NCBI GenBank assembly: GCA_902834965.1
Contig: CADFKY010000056.1
Coordinates: forward strand, 1-6,307
From: Veillonellaceae bacterium
GTDB taxonomy: Bacteria; Bacillota_C; Negativicutes; Veillonellales; Veillonellaceae
Length of the DNA stretch: 6,307 nucleotides
Direction: 5' to 3'
The position numbers and the translations under genes are program-made. This document shows, piece after piece, positions 5,953-6,307 of this stretch (positions within the stretch are counted from its first letter, which is position 1; every line of letters begins with the position of its first letter). The notes beneath the pieces were generated by a model. That model searched no databases. It worked only from the letters and a program-made list of their open reading frames with translations, and was not told the origin of the DNA.

Positions 5953-5981
5953 TTGCGTCACAATATCTAGTATGATATAAT
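5953..5981 (+). promoter_or_regulatory. Promoter of rpsT (TTGCGT-17-TATAAT, extended -10)
   Basis: The -35 box TTGCGT (5953-5958) lies exactly 17 nt before a perfect TATAAT (5976-5981), and TG at 5973-5974 adds the extended -10 motif. Transcription should start near 5988 and leave a short leader of about 34 nt. This is the best promoter match in the window, fitting a highly expressed ribosomal gene. Confidence 0.82.
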
Positions 5982-6021
5982 CATTCAGGTATAAGAAACG
6001 ATTTTTAAGGAGGTGACTCAA

Positions 6022-6282
6022 TTGCCAAACATTAAATCCAGTATTAGAAGCGTAAAAACGGATGCTGAACGTCGTGCGAAAAACGCCGCTGTAAAATCTC
6101 AAATCCGTACAGCAGCTCGTAAAACCGTTGAAGCTGTTCAAGCAGGCGCAGTAGAAGAAGCAAAACAAGCACTTGTTCATGCTACTAGCGTAATTGATAA
6201 AGCAGCCTCCAAAGGTGTACTTCATAAAAACACTGCAGCTCGCAAAAAATCCAATCTTGCAGCTAAAGTAAACGCTTTATAA
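6022..6282 (+). CDS. rpsT: 30S ribosomal protein S20, TTG start
   Basis: Small basic protein that binds 16S rRNA early in 30S assembly. The chosen start is TTG at 6022, giving 86 residues that begin (M)PNIKSSIRS, as S20 homologues do. The in-frame GTG at 6013 lies inside the ribosome binding site AAGGAGGTGA (6007-6016) and would add three residues foreign to the family, so it is rejected. From AGGAGG to TTG the spacing is 8 nt. Family marks are the N-terminal PNIKS, the Arg/Lys-rich ERRAKN and IRTAARK segments, and the C-terminal GVLHKNTAARKKSNLAAKVNAL block (residues 65-86). The protein is helical and Ala/Lys/Arg-rich. E. coli rpsT also starts with UUG, which takes part in its autoregulation; a similar role here is inference. 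It has its own strong promoter. Confidence 0.97.
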   Translation: MPNIKSSIRSVKTDAERRAKNAAVKSQIRTAARKTVEAVQAGAVEEAKQALVHATSVIDKAASKGVLHKNTAARKKSNLAAKVNAL

Positions 6283-6287
6283 TTTGA

Positions 6288-6307
6288 GCGTCAACAACCT
6301 CTTGTTG
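6288..6307 (+). terminator. Probable rpsT terminator, cut by the window end
   Basis: CAACAA (6292-6297) pairs with TTGTTG (6302-6307) around CCTC. The bases before it, GCGT (6288-6291), would extend the stem if the sequence continues with their complement. The T run, if present, lies beyond the window. Confidence 0.6.

Noticed and set aside
5887..6225. 112-codon frame on the - strand across the deoB-rpsT gap and rpsT
   Set aside because: Mostly antisense to rpsT, with a Cys/Phe-rich product and no convincing start region; the + strand is clearly S20.
6013..6282. S20 starting at GTG 6013 (89 residues)
   Set aside because: The GTG is part of the ribosome binding site and the extra MTQ residues do not belong to the family; TTG 6022 is the better start.

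Overview
The window looks like ordinary chromosomal housekeeping DNA from a low-to-moderate GC, Gram-negative-type Firmicute. The protein sequences suggest Veillonella or a close Negativicutes relative. That assignment comes from recall of the S15, PNPase and S20 sequences and from AT-rich codon use with strong AGGAGG ribosome binding sites; no search was run. All seven well-supported genes are on the + strand. No mobile element, CRISPR array, tRNA or rRNA is visible.

Layout. (1) 9-806: ATPase of an ABC importer, probably the last gene of an operon that starts upstream, closed by a terminator. (2) 846-1270: rpsO (ribosomal protein S15) with its own promoter, a roughly 90-nt structured leader and a strong terminator. 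(3) 1285-1468: a dense regulatory gap before pnp. It holds an extended -10 promoter, a terminator-like 13-bp hairpin, a 36-codon reading frame running through that hairpin, and a second extended -10 box inside an inverted repeat. (4) 1469-3998: pnp (polynucleotide phosphorylase) and dut (dUTPase), 10 nt apart and ended by a shared terminator. (5) 4057-4155: AT-rich spacer with a 16-nt tandem repeat and a possible promoter. (6) 4156-5883: an ADP-ribose pyrophosphatase of the Nudix family followed 21 nt later by deoB (phosphopentomutase). (7) 5884-6307: a strong extended -10 promoter and rpsT (ribosomal protein S20), which starts at TTG. The left half of its probable terminator lies at the window end.

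How the genes work together. S15 and S20 are 30S subunit proteins. PNPase degrades RNA phosphorolytically, and dUTPase keeps dUTP low and supplies dUMP. The Nudix enzyme releases ribose 5-phosphate from ADP-ribose, and DeoB interconverts ribose 1-phosphate and ribose 5-phosphate, so that pair meets at one metabolite.

No exciting new protein system is present. The parts that merit a second look are non-coding: the leader between rpsO and pnp, the foldable rpsO leader, and the palindrome around the proposed pnp -10 box. All structures were paired by eye, without energy calculation or comparative data.
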